DNA of 64,000 nucleotides from Ziziphus jujuba (taxonomy: Eukaryota > Streptophyta > Magnoliopsida > Rosales > Rhamnaceae), in contig NC_083386.1 of the NCBI RefSeq assembly GCF_031755915.1, positions 19,515,001-19,579,000 of the forward strand. The letters are read 5' to 3'. The position numbers were made by a program, and so were the translations under genes. The notes under the pieces are model-generated. The model had not been told where the DNA came from, made no database searches, and saw only the letters and a list, made by a program, of their open reading frames with translations. Positions within the stretch are counted from its first letter, which is position 1; each line of letters starts with the position of its first letter. Positions 12,985 to 24,337 of this stretch are shown here, one piece after another.

Positions 12985-13945
12985 CAGTGTTTTAAAAGGC
13001 GGAAAAAAGCACTGTCTAGGCATGATGCTTTTAGATAACACCTCATATAGTAACAAAGTTTAGAAAAAAACGATCAACACTGCGTTGACCGCCTAATAAG
13101 TGCCTAGGTGCTAAAAGGCATAAGCATTTTTGTTAAAATTTTTTTTTCTAAGATTATTTATTAAAAAAATGTTAAAAAAATAATTCCTAAGAAATTAAAA
13201 AATAAAAAATATAGTTAAAAAAATAGAAACTTTTTAAGATTAAGTTTTTTTTTTCTTAAACCAAAAAAAAAAATGAAAACATAATGTATAAGGATTAAGG
13301 AATTAGAGAGAAAATTTAATAAAAAAAAGAAAAAATAAAATTAAAAAGAAAAAATTAGAGACTCTACGAGCAAATGATGCCAGTAATGCACAATCATGGA
13401 TTGCCGAAGGTTGTGACGATGATGATGAGATGGAAAATGATACGTTAGCATCTAAAAAACATTCTAGAAATGCTTAAGTTGAAATTAGAGAGCTGGAGGA
13501 AAATAATTTGTATCAGATGGCATGGAAGATGAGTTGGATGAAAATGTAGATATTTAATTGGAATCCGATAAAAAATTAGACAAGAATTAGATTATGGTAA
13601 TAATTAAAGTATGTATTAATCTTGGAATTCTTAGCTATTTGTAGGTTTGTAATATATATGTTTTGAAACTTATATGTTGTTGAAAATTTAAAAAACATAA
13701 ATTTTTATAAATCTATTATGATCAATTATATGTTAATTTATATTTATTGAACATAAAGGTAATATAAACTTATGTATATTTTGACATTTAAAATATAAAT
13801 TATTTTATTTATTTAGTAACCTTATAATAATTAAAATAATAATATAATTATAAAACGTTTTTTTGTGCATAGGTTTCGACTAAGCACGTATAGGTTCATA
13901 AAGCTTAAGGCTTGACTTTGCCGTTTTGCACCTTTTAAAACACTG
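12985..13945. mobile_element. Deleted hAT-type element, 961 bp
   Basis: The terminal inverted repeats match over about 15 bases: CAGTGTTTTAAAAGGCG at the left, and CAGTGTTTTAAAAGGTGC as the reverse complement of the right end. The flanks CTAAATAT (12977-12984) and GTAAATAT (13946-13953) form an 8-bp duplication with one mismatch, as expected for hAT. A degenerate acidic reading frame near 13370-13560 (GDDDDEMEND and ELEENN are visible) may be the C-terminal tail of a hAT transposase. The catalytic core and dimerisation domain are absent, so the element is non-autonomous. Confidence 0.72.
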
Positions 13946-16065
13946 GTAAATATAAAATTAAAACAGTTTGAGGACAATCAAATTTAATATTAATATGAAA
14001 TTAAAAATTACAAGAGACAAAGAGAAAATAGGGAATCTATCCAAACCAAAACCAGTAGCTATGTTCAGAGAAAGAGATTATTAGGCATTGGAAACTTTTT
14101 TTTTTGTTTTTTTTTTTTTTTTTTTTTAAAGTACGTGTGACTAAGAAATTGAAAAAGTTACGGTCAACCCCACCTTATTATTAGCTGCTGGGAAAGAAAG
14201 CGGAAAGGAGAATAAAGATAACCACCGTCAAATGCCACCCACAATGGCATTTGTGATAGAGAGAGAGAGAGAGATAAAGACACAAAAAAAAAAAAAAAAA
14301 AAAGGTATGGTAGTGGGCTTCGCTATGTTGGATAGTTTTAGAGAGAGGAAGTGAGAGAGCATAGTTGAAGTTTGATTTGTGAGTGTAAAAGGGGAAAAAA
14401 CACAAATGAAATGGGCCTTTTTGGGTTTTTGGTTCTTGTGATTCTCTGGAAAACGTTATGCTTTAATCTAATTGCCTTTATTTTTTTTTTAAGTTATAAA
14501 AACCTTTTTTGTTATTATAATTACTTTTTCTTTTCCATCTATTTATTTTATCCTTCATCAAATTTCCATTTTTAATTATGGCCCAATAAAAAGTTTTATC
14601 ATAATTATTACTTATTTTTCATATAATTATTTTCTATTATATACAACAATAAAATTAAAAAAATGTGTTAAAGTTTAAATATTTATATGCTATTATTTAA
14701 ATATTTTACTTTTATAAAACAAATTCTTTGTATTACCTATTCACCTAAAAAAAAAAATCTTAATATTATTTGAAGTATTCATTAAATTTATTTACCAAAT
14801 AATATATATTAAAATATTATTGATTAATATATTCATATATTCTAAATATGGAAATCTGAATCCTTAAATATATAAATGAGTTAAAAAAATCAATTAAATA
14901 TTGCTGTATCATCTGTAACATTATTTGATAACTAAATTTGATGAACATTTTAATAATTCTAACATTATTATTCATTCAATATGACTTTATGATTTTATGT
15001 CTAACAGTTTTAGTTTTTCAATTTAATATATGCGTTAAAGAAAATATTATTAGGACCAAACATTTAGCTGATTTATTTTTGCCACTCACCCATGACTTCC
15101 CTAAACTATGGTTTAGTGACAATATGGAATGACAATTTATTTATTTCACTGATTCATTTTCTAGTGACTCGGTGACAAAATTTAATTGCCGCTTAACCAT
15201 GATTTAGTAGCAAATTAAAATTTATAGTAATGGAATAGCTTTAGTAACATATTTTAATTTCGTTGTTAAAATTTTGTAGCTAAAGAGCATGTTTGCTGTT
15301 GTGACAAACAATATAAACAGAAAGCAAAAGAAATTACATTTTTAATTACATTTCTAATATATACTAAATTTAAATAAATAAATTACATTTTAATAAAAGA
15401 ATGATAAGTTAAATTTTTGTATTAGACTTTTCACAAACCAAAATGATAAATTAAATTTTTGTAATAGACTTTTCACAAATCAAGTTGGTCAAAACTTAAT
15501 TTCAAATATGGTAAGTTATGATTTTTGAAACCTAAGAAGGTAAATGAAAGATTTTCTAACATTGGAGAATGTCAATGAATTTCAACAATGTTATATATAT
15601 TAAAATTTTCACTAAATTTATTTATCAAATGACATGTGTTAAAATATTATTGGTCGGTATATTCATATAATCTAAATATGTAAAAATAAATTCTTAAATG
15701 GATAAGTTAAATAAAAAAACAAATAAAATATTATTATGTTATTTGTCACATCATTTGGTAATTTGATAATTTTAGCATTATTAAATGAATTTTTATCAAA
15801 CTTTTCGGAGGTAGATGAAATTTTTTCCATTGGTAAATAATGTTGTGTTTTGATAAGAATTTTGCACCAGCTATACACATTGTCTTTGAGGAAGAAACAT
15901 GTAAAAGGCATTATCATTCAAACAATTCACCTTTTATCCTTGGAACTGCATAATGCCTTGAACACTTTTTGAAAAATATTATTTTCAAATAACTATGCAG
16001 ATATACAAAGCCAAGGTGCTTGAATATTTCTAATGTAAACAGTGCTAATTTTGTTATTTATATAT
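13946..16065. other. AT-rich spacer
   Basis: No gene recognised. Landmarks are a poly-T stretch near 14097-14127, a (GA)n tract near 14256-14273 followed by poly-A at 14284-14303, and two related AT-rich segments around 14800 and 15640 sharing TTGGTCGGTATATTCATATA-like wording, probably diverged copies of one repeat. Confidence 0.45.
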
Positions 16066-16233
16066 TTATTTGTTTTGGGCATGTGTAGGGGTGGTGGTTT
16101 GGCTATTGTATTGCCATTTGGAAGCGCACACCACTTGGGGATAGAAAACGGCATTCTTGGTGGAGAATGGACAGCACCCATGAGTCTTTGATACCGCCTC
16201 CAAAAGACCTTCCACAGTGCTAGAATTTCCCAT
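16066..16233 (-). CDS. Unrecognised small ORF, 55 aa
   Basis: A minus-strand ORF starting MGNSSTVEGLL and ending TPTHAQNK. It has a non-repetitive, cysteine-containing composition (HGCCPF), unlike nearby ORFs. The frame is open upstream of this ATG, and the DNA further upstream (about 16300-16370) is pyrimidine-rich like a plant 5' leader. MGNSS would fit an N-myristoylation signal if this ATG is used. A GT within CCCAAGTGG could end the exon earlier. I do not recognise the protein. It could be a first exon whose downstream part is lost. Confidence 0.3.
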   Translation of the reverse strand: MGNSSTVEGLLEAVSKTHGCCPFSTKNAVFYPQVVCASKWQYNSQTTTPTHAQNK

Positions 16234-16624
16234 TACACAATCTGCTGCAAAAATGGAAGCTTCAAAAAATAGAGAATTGAAATGGGGATTGAATGATTTA
16301 TACGGTATGAAATAGATAGAGGAAGTACAAAAGAGAAGGGATTGAAAGAAAACAAACAGAAAAATGAGTAGAAGAATAGCTCAAGAAGACTGGGAAAAAA
16401 CAAAAAAACAAGAAAACAAAAAAAAAAAAAAAAAAAACAAGAAAAACAAAAAAAGAAAAGAAAAGAGGTGTAAAATTATTATTATTATTATTTTTGTTTT
16501 GGTGTTAGAGGGGATGAAAAAGGTGGTCTTTCTTTCTGAGTGTGCAAATTGTTTGGGCTTGTTAGATCACATTATGGTTATTTGTTTCAAAAACTATATT
16601 AGACAAATTGTTAATTTCATTGTT

Positions 16625-17180
16625 GGATAGAAGAAACATTTAGAGAGAGAGAGATTATTTGGGCAAAAATGAAAAAAGTAAATAAAATAATATTAAATAA
16701 ATAAAAAACAGAGAAAATGTAAAAAAAGGATAGAAGAAACATTTAAAAGGGGGGGGGGGGGGGGAGGGGAGAGAGTTATTATTTGGGCGAAAATGTAAAA
16801 AATAATAGTAATAAATAAATAAATAAATAAAAAATAAAAAATAGAGAATATGTAAAAAGATTCAAAAATGTAAAAAAGTAAATAAAATAATATTAAATAA
16901 ATAAAAAAAAGAGAAAATGTCAAAAAAGGATAGAAGAAACATTTAAAAGAGAGAGAGAGAGAGAAAGAGTTATTATTTGGGCACAAATGTAAAAAAGTAA
17001 ATAAAATAATGTTAAATAAGGAAAAAAAACAGAAAATGTAAAAAAGGGATAGAAGAAACATTTAAAAGAGAGGGAGGGGGAGAGAGTCATTATTTGGGCA
17101 AAAATGTTAAAAAAGAAAAAGAAAAAGAAAAAGAAAAATAATAATAAATAAATGAATAAATAAAATAAAAAATAAAAAAC
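16625..17180. repeat. Degenerate minisatellite, four units, with a G16 tract
   Basis: GGATAGAAGAAACATTTA recurs four times (near 16625, 16728, 16928 and 17048). Each is followed by a purine tract, TTATTTGGGC, AAAATGTAAAAAAG and ATAAATAAATAAA-type wording. Unit length varies from about 100 to 200 bases. The second unit carries 16 consecutive Gs (16749-16764); other units carry GA repeats at the same place. Confidence 0.85.
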
Positions 17181-17191
17181 AGAGTATATGC

Positions 17192-17195
17192 AAAA
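17192..17195 (-). terminator. Pol III T4 terminator of tRNA-Arg
   Basis: AAAA on the plus strand is TTTT on the transcript strand, four bases past the tRNA 3' end. Confidence 0.8.
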
Positions 17196-17199
17196 CAGT

Positions 17200-17272
17200 C
17201 GCGCCAGATAGGGGTCGAACCTATGACCTTCTGCTTAGGAAACAGACGCTCTATCCACTGAGCTACAGGCGC
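17200..17272 (-). tRNA. tRNA-Arg(CCT)
   Basis: The minus strand folds as a 73-nt cloverleaf. The acceptor is GCGCCTG with one T-T mismatch against CTGGCGC and discriminator G. The D arm contains the A box TAGCTCAGTGG. The anticodon loop TTCCTAA has anticodon CCT (plus strand AGG at 17237-17239). The T arm contains the B box GGTTCGACCCC. There is no intron and no encoded CCA, as expected for a nuclear plant tRNA. A TTTT terminator follows at once, and the upstream DNA is AT-rich, so the gene is probably active. Confidence 0.95.
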
Positions 17273-18279
17273 ACTCGAACATAACTTGGTTTTGTATTTA
17301 TTAAACTAAATCTTGGATAAATTACTTTTTTTCCAACACTAATATTAATTTTATAATAGAAAATTTCATGTGATTTGAGGAGAATTTATATTTAGACCTT
17401 CAAGATTTGAAAAAATCATTACATACTCTTTTTTAAAGTATGGATAATTATCACTTATCGACTTTGAAGTTATTTTTTACCAAATTGATTTATAAAAAGT
17501 TTTGTTTTACCTTCTATTCAAAATAAATATCAGAAGCTTATTTTATCATTTTTCTTATTTAAGAATCTATATTTAAAAAAATGTAATCTACTTATCTTTC
17601 TAGTTATATCGTTAGTCACTTATATAAATGCAACCTGATTAAATTAGTTTATAAAAAATTCATTTTATCATTATTTATCACTTTTCTTAATTGACATTAT
17701 TAAAAAATATATAATTTATTTTCCTTTCTGTTTATATTGTTAATTACTATATAAATGCAATCTCTAGTACATTATATATTATAAGATATGTTATTAGAAA
17801 GTAAATGATGGAACAATAATTCAATATTTATCTAGATATAAACATTGAATAAGTCAATTAAGTCAAAAATTTATTTTAGGGTTGCTAAGTGATAGTTAAT
17901 ACAAATCTCAAGAGATAAGTGATAATTTTAAAACCTTAGGATATGGATAACTTTTTATCAAACCTTGAAGAGATGGATGAAACTTACCACTTTATAATTA
18001 AAATATCTTTAATACTTTTATTTACAAGGGTACACCAATTAATTTTAGAGCTTAACAAAAATATATTACGGGTTTTTATATCAATATTCGTTGATTTTTT
18101 ACTTAGTCCCTAGTAAATGTTTAACATATATAAACACAATAATTCTCCTTATTAAAAAAAAAGGGGAAAAAAATCTCTAGTAAGAGAATTCTAGAATTTC
18201 ATAAGTTAGAAGATAATGTGGCAAGTGCTAAAAGTTAACATATTCATCTAAAGTTTTAGTTTTGAAATATAATTATAAT
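17273..18279. other. AT-rich spacer
   Basis: No gene seen. Short phrases such as ATAAATGCAA and TTTATCATT recur (about 17620 and 17750), suggesting an old repeat. Confidence 0.45.
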
Positions 18280-18940
18280 TGTGATGATCCGTCCGACAAT
18301 TACAAATTAGAATTTATGTTTTAAATGGCTTAACTAGTCACATTATGAGTGAGTCTAAGTTTGATTTTTTTTTTTTTTGGGTCAAGAATTTTAATTTGAT
18401 TGGTAAATACAAGTTCGTAGACTGATAATATTGCTTTTTGTTAGTATCAATATTTTATTTGTGTCAAAATCAGCCCAAACTTTTGTCTTTTAGCAAACCC
18501 CAAATTTATATACACCTTGCGCATCAGGCCCTTATTAAACAATTTTTTAAAAAAACTTAAAAAGCCTGAAAACCCTCCCCAGATCGGACATACCCACGAC
18601 TTGACCCACAAAACATTTTTGAGCTCAAATCCAAGGATTTTTTTTTTTCATCTTAATTCAAGCTATTTTGAGAGATATCATGGGATCAAATTTAGGACAA
18701 AACTTTCTGCCCATTTTTCGATCATCACCAACCTTGTCTCCATGAGGTGCATTCAAATTCATGACCCTCATGCTTCAAGTTTCATTTTGGTGTATAAGTT
18801 GTTAATTTTGGTTAGGATTTTTGTTTGACCCCCAGGTAATTGCATGTCAAATACCCAATAAAAATTAATATTTTAATATGCATTAAGTTTTTGATGATAT
18901 TTTAGGCGTCTGTGTTAAGCATGGAATGTATCACGTGGAG

Positions 18941-19122
18941 GATTTGGAGTAATTTTTAGTTTGAGGTGATTGGTTTATTTTTCAAATCGTGGGCAGAAGT
19001 GTATATATATATATACTTATATACAGTCCATGATTTGGAGTAATTTTTAGTTTGAGGTGATTGGTTTATTTTTCAAATCGTGGGCAGAAGTGTATATATA
19101 TATATACTTATATACAGTCCAT
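18941..19122. repeat. Perfect 91-bp tandem duplication
   Basis: 18941-19031 and 19032-19122 are identical as read. Each unit ends TACTTATATACAGTCCAT, which is the MITE target-site duplication plus the first eight bases of the MITE at 19115. The duplication therefore postdates the MITE insertion. Confidence 0.92.
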
Positions 19123-19276
19123 CTATGGTGCGGACGGTCCTCATGCGGACCACAGTATTGGTGACGGTTTTTCATAGTATTGGTGACGATTTTCTAAGAA
19201 ACCGTCGTTAATACTATAAAAAACCGTCATTAATACTGCGGTTCTCATGCGGACCGTCCTCACCATGAAATTTCCG
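19115..19276. mobile_element. Mutator-type MITE, 162 bp
   Basis: A foldback element flanked by a perfect 10-bp duplication TACTTATATA (19105-19114 and 19277-19286), consistent with the 9-10 bp of Mutator-like elements. The left end CAGTCCATCTATGGTGCGG pairs imperfectly with the reverse complement of the right end, CGGAAATTTCATGGTGAGG. The arms continue inward through GACGGTCC, ACCGCAGTATT-like and GACGGTTTTT motifs to a short centre near 19190. No coding capacity. Confidence 0.85.
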
Positions 19277-20410
19277 TACTTATATATATTTATATATGTC
19301 TTTAGATCCAAAGGAATTATTTGTCATATTTAAAATTTCACATGGATTTTTATTTTATTGATGGTTTATTTACAGTTGTTGATTATTGAATATAAAAGAG
19401 TTACTTATTTGGTAATTCATATATGGTTTATTTTATGTTATTTATTTATGGTTTATGGAAATTGGAATTTCAAATATTGTTATTTTTCTGCCATTAAAAT
19501 TACTCTATGATTTATAGATTTAGATATGCCATACAGTCCTAGTGTTTTTGCTAATGCTATAATTGATTAGTGTGTAGATGTATTTAATATGAACATTAAC
19601 CATACTCCCTAAGTTATTAGCATTAGCATCTGTGGGACGCTAAGGTGTCCAATTGCAGATTTTTTTCTCTCTCCCTATTGTCAGATGGTGTTTGAGATGT
19701 CAAATACATACCTAGCATCAATTAGTATATAATATGGTGAATTAGGTATACAATTGATATTTTATGTGCATTGAAATGTTTTTAATGGATTTGTTTAATC
19801 CATGGGTTAGTTGTTTAATTAATCATTTAAGAATTTATTTACTTGTTTTAAATATAATATTTATTATATTATTTTCATTTTTATTTTACTTATTTATTTC
19901 AAAGGAATATTTTTAGGGTATTTATTTAAATAATATTTTGCTTCATCTTATTTTATTTCATTTTTTACAATGATATTTAAATATTTGGGTATACAAAATA
20001 TGGATTTTGTGAAAATGATTTTAAACAGAAGAACTTTTCAAATTGATTGGAGTAGTGAGGGTTTTGAGAGAAAAATCGTTTGCTAAATATTTATTTTATT
20101 TTCTTAAATTATTATTATTATTATTATTATTATTTTTAGCAATATTATTAATATTATTAATTCTTTTATTTTTTGTTTATTTAACTATTATTATTATTAT
20201 TATTATTGTTATTATCATTATTATTATTACTATCATTAAGATTGATAAATATTACTCACTAAAATGATTGGTATCTCATTAACTTCTTTGTTTTCTAAAC
20301 CTATTGCCCTAGGTCCGAGTAGGCAGCAGATCGAATATACGTGTTGCGCAATCCGTTTGTTGGCATTTCTTGTCTAATTGTACTATTTAGTTTTCCTTTT
20401 CCTTATCCTG

Positions 20411-20450
<40 letters not shown>

Positions 20451-20849
20451 CTTTCTAATGTATTTGTAACATATATAATCCGAAAAATCTTAGGATGTTC
20501 TAATGCTAATTATGGACCTACGGTATTATTTTATTTATTTATTTATTCATTTATTTAATCGCATTGTCATTATATATTTTAGAGTGTTGCAATCTTATGG
20601 AAAATTTGTAATAAGAGGAAGGAATAAGATAGATTCATTTTAGGAGTGTGTCCTTTAAGTAGGAAAATTTTGGAAAAATCCAATTTATAGAGGAAATGCA
20701 TGGAATTTCCGATGGAGTTTTCCCTAGTCAAGGCTATCATAGATTTTTGGTAGGAAATCAAGTCTGTATACTTGAATTTCCATCAAATGTCTCATTGAAA
20801 ATTGAATATGCGAAGGACATGCCTTGTTAGAAATCTTCCTTATCCAGCA

Positions 20850-22579
20850 CTTAATTATTCAAATAAATTTTTTACATATTATTTTAATTTACAAATTAAT
20901 AAGATCAACATTAATGAAATACAAATCAATTAGTTAAATGGTTTATTTATTTTGGTGTTCACTTCTAATTAGCATATTTAGTATTTTTTATACTTGTCAA
21001 TATTAAATAAAATTAGAATATATTTAAAAAAAAAAACAAATTAATGGACGGCGCTTTTGTCCTTAAAAGCGTCACCCAATCTGTAAATAAAATTTTCCAA
21101 TTTATTTTGTAATGTACAAATTAATCACTTTAAATGACATAAAAATCAATTAATTAAATAGTATATATATATATTTGTATATTTCTAATTAATACATTTA
21201 CTATTTTAACACAACCTATGGTAATTAAACTTAGAACAATTTTTAAAACTATATGATTATGAGACTTAAAGGCGCTTTTTTTGTTTTTTTTTGTTTTTTT
21301 TTAATCTATGTCGTATTGTAATTTATTTTAAGTCATAAGAGATGTTGAATTTTTTAAAAAATAAATATTTTAAAAAAACACATAAGCTGATGCTTTTTTT
21401 TTTTTTTTTTAATGTAAAAGCATCGCCCAAGCTTAACTAAAATTTTAAAAGTTACTGCTTTATACATTATCTTAATTTACATACTAATAATTTTAATATT
21501 GTAACACAAATAAATTAATTAAATAGTTTATTTATTTTAGTCTATACAAGCAATTAATATATTTAGTTTTATTTTATAATACTTAAATCTATGTCAAATT
21601 AGAATAAATTTTGAAAAATAAAATAACGTATGATGCTTTAGTCAACAAAAGTGTCATCCATTCTTATCTAACAAAAAATATTTCAAATTTTTTTAAGGTA
21701 AAAACTAATTATTTTATCATTGAAATAAAAATCAATTAATTAAATTGTTTATTTATTTCTAATTATTTTATCATTGAAATAAAAATCAATTAATTAAATT
21801 GTTTATTTATTTAGTGTATACTTCTAATTAATATATTTAGTCTTTTTATACTAATCAAAATTTAATAAAATGAGAATAAATTTTCAAAAAAATAAATAGC
21901 CGATGCTTTTATTATTAAAACGGTCGCTTAATACGCGTTTAAATAAATTTTCACAAATTTTTTTAATTTACAAACTAATTACTTATTATTGATATCAATT
22001 AATTAAATTGTTTAATTATTTTGGTGTACACTTCTTATTAATATATTCAGTTTTCTTTATACTTCTCAAAATTAAATAACATTAGAACAAATTTTGAGCA
22101 AAAATATAATAGCCAACATTTTTATCATAAAAAGCGTCGCCCAATATCAATTTTTCCAAGTTTTTTTAATTTACTTACTAATTACATTAACATTGAAATA
22201 AAAATTGATTAATTAAATTGTTTATCTATTTTTGTGTACACTTCTACTTAATATAATTATTTTTCTTTATAATACTAAAATTAAATAAAATTAGAATAAA
22301 TTTTGAAAAAAAATATAATTGCCGACACTTTCCTCACAAAAATATCATCCAATATCAATTTTTTTACATACGATTTATTTATAAAAGCATCAGTTAATGT
22401 TTTTATTTAAAGAACAAACAATGCCATAACAAACTGTCATATATCGTTGTTACTAAGCAATGCTTGTATTGTAAACGATGTTGATTTTAGCATTATAGAC
22501 GATGCTTTATGCTCAGAGTCGTGGCTTTCTTTTGGCAGATGCAATTTTTATGTCGTTAGTTTACTATTTTGGCATAGTG
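20850..22579. mobile_element. CACTA right end with long subterminal repeat array
   Basis: The block ends GGCATAGTG at 22579, so the reverse complement begins CACTATGCC, a typical CACTA terminus. Upstream are about six to seven tandem units with period near 210-220 bases (some longer), anchored by AATTAAATTGTTTATTTATTT and TTCTAATTAATATATTTA at roughly 20935, 21154, 21512, 21797, 22006 and 22216. Most units contain a hairpin of the form GCGCTTTT...AAAAGCGTC. A further 54-bp duplication sits at 21705-21812. No left terminus or transposase is seen, so this is a truncated or non-autonomous element. Confidence 0.65.
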
Positions 22580-24337
22580 GCAAATGCAACATTTTAAACT
22601 TGAAGTGTTAAAATTGCAACTTTTCAAGACTAAAGGTATTAAAGTGGGAATTAACCTTCAATTGTAGTAATAAATTAAAAAATTAAAATGCAGTAAAACA
22701 ATCATAATCAAACTAATTGTATTTATCTCTTTACTTTTAGAGTAAATTACACAAACATCCTTTATAGTTTATATTTTTAGAGCTAGTTCGATGTATCTTG
22801 ACAAAATCCATCTTGGTTATTAAATTGATAGACTGAATGGTATATAAATCATAAAAAACTATTCAATATACCAAGTGTGTACACTCTCCTTCGTACATAG
22901 GATGTGGACTTCATATGATGAGATCACCCCCTATATAAGAGGGAGAGTGTATACATATGGTGTATTGAACAATCTCCCATAAATCATAGCATAATTACTT
23001 ATAACTTTTATGATAAAAAGGCTATCCATTACTTTTCAACACATTTTGGTTTGTTAAATAATCCCTTTTATTATTTTATTTGCACAAACACCTTTGCTTT
23101 TTCATTTTATCGCATATATCTCCTTTCATATTTAACTTTTGTTGCCACAATTACTCTTACTTTTAAATTTGGATTTCTTGAATACAATGAGGAAGGATTT
23201 GTTTGATAAAAACAGCGATAAAGGGTGATATTTGATGAGGGTACTATTTATTTGCACCAACTCTCTTACTTTTAAATTTGGATTTCTTGAGTACGATGAA
23301 GAAGGATATGTTTGATAGAATGGCCATAAAGGGTGATATTTGATGAGAAAGATATAGCTCATTGCTTTGGCTTTCATATGTAATGTTCATTCCAATATTC
23401 ATCCACTTTTGGATGTTATCTATTTAAGGGCTAAGATCCCCTAAATTTTATTTTCACCAACGCCTTTTCCTTTTCATTTATCGCACATATATCCCTTGAA
23501 ATTTAACTTTTATTGCACCAACTACTCTCATTTTTAAATTTGGATTTCTTGAATACAATGAAAGAATGATATGTTTGATAGAATAGCCCATAAAGGTTGA
23601 TATTTGATAAGAATGATTAGGTCATTGCTTGGGGTTTCATATATAGAGTTTATTTGGCAATCAATTTAATTCATTGTTAGAAAATAATTTTGTAGTGATA
23701 CTACATATGAACTTATATGTTAATTTTATTTAATAAAAGACAAATATTGGCATTCTAGATTAATTATAGATGTTAATATTGATGGATTTAGACTTTTATT
23801 GAATGAAAATCATGAGAATTTCAACATTGTAATTCAAAGTTAAAACAAAATGACAACATTTGCATAATTGTTGTTAAAATGAAAATGACAACATTAATAA
23901 TTGTTGTTAACAAGAATATGTATTTTTTTTTTCTTTCTCTATTTCTTTTTGTTGGTAACATTTGTTGTTAAAAGCTTACAACAACATTAATAGCATGTTG
24001 TCATATCATATTATTCAAAACAAAGAAGAAAAATATGGTGAGATCAGATGAAAAACAAGACAAAAGAGTTTTTATAGCTGATATGAAAAATATATTAAAA
24101 TATCATTTATCTATAGGAGTGAATGGCTCAGGATTAGTTTTTTTTTTCTGTTGGTGATCAGAGGATTAATGTTCGGAACGCAAAAAAAAAAAAAAAAAAA
24201 AAAAAAAAATAGTAACTGGTACATGTAGTGCACTGTTAAATATGCAAACAATTATGATCATGCTAAATCTCATTAAATTGGTAAACTAAATTTACATTAC
24301 AAGCTTAAAATTAATACTATACACCACATCTAGGATT
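22580..24337. other. Repeat-rich spacer
   Basis: No gene. It contains a foldback with arms 22861-22890 and 22941-22969 (shared words GTGTACACTCTCC and ATTCAATATACC against their imperfect complement), which may be a small MITE. It also contains a three-copy degenerate repeat at about 23080-23240, 23241-23370 and 23450-23620, marked by TTTTAAATTTGGATTTCTTGA and GGTGATATTTGATGAG. A run of about 29 As lies near 24181-24209. Confidence 0.6.

Larger units (their letters stand above)
18280..20591 (+). mobile_element. Putative solo LTR (about 2.3 kb)
   Basis: The block opens TGTGATGATCCGTCCGAC, resembling the TGTAACGACCCGACC start of large plant gypsy LTRs. It holds the phrase GGTCCGAGTAGGCAGCAGATCG (near 20311), which has the look of a conserved LTR R-region, and closes AGAGTGTTGCA. 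I do not see a matching five-base duplication (ATAAT against ATCTT), no primer-binding site follows, and (TTA)n tracts at about 20108, 20190 and 20415 disturb the right half. It is interrupted by the Mutator-type MITE at 19115-19276. Confidence 0.4.

Noticed and set aside
15180..15310. Possible further CACTA-like end with GTAGCTAAAGAGC...TTGTTGTGAC wording
   Set aside because: No clean CACTA/TAGTG terminus and no clear subterminal repeats.
16693..17061. 122-codon minus-strand ORF
   Set aside because: It reads through the GA- and AAT-rich minisatellite; composition is low complexity and tracks the repeat units.
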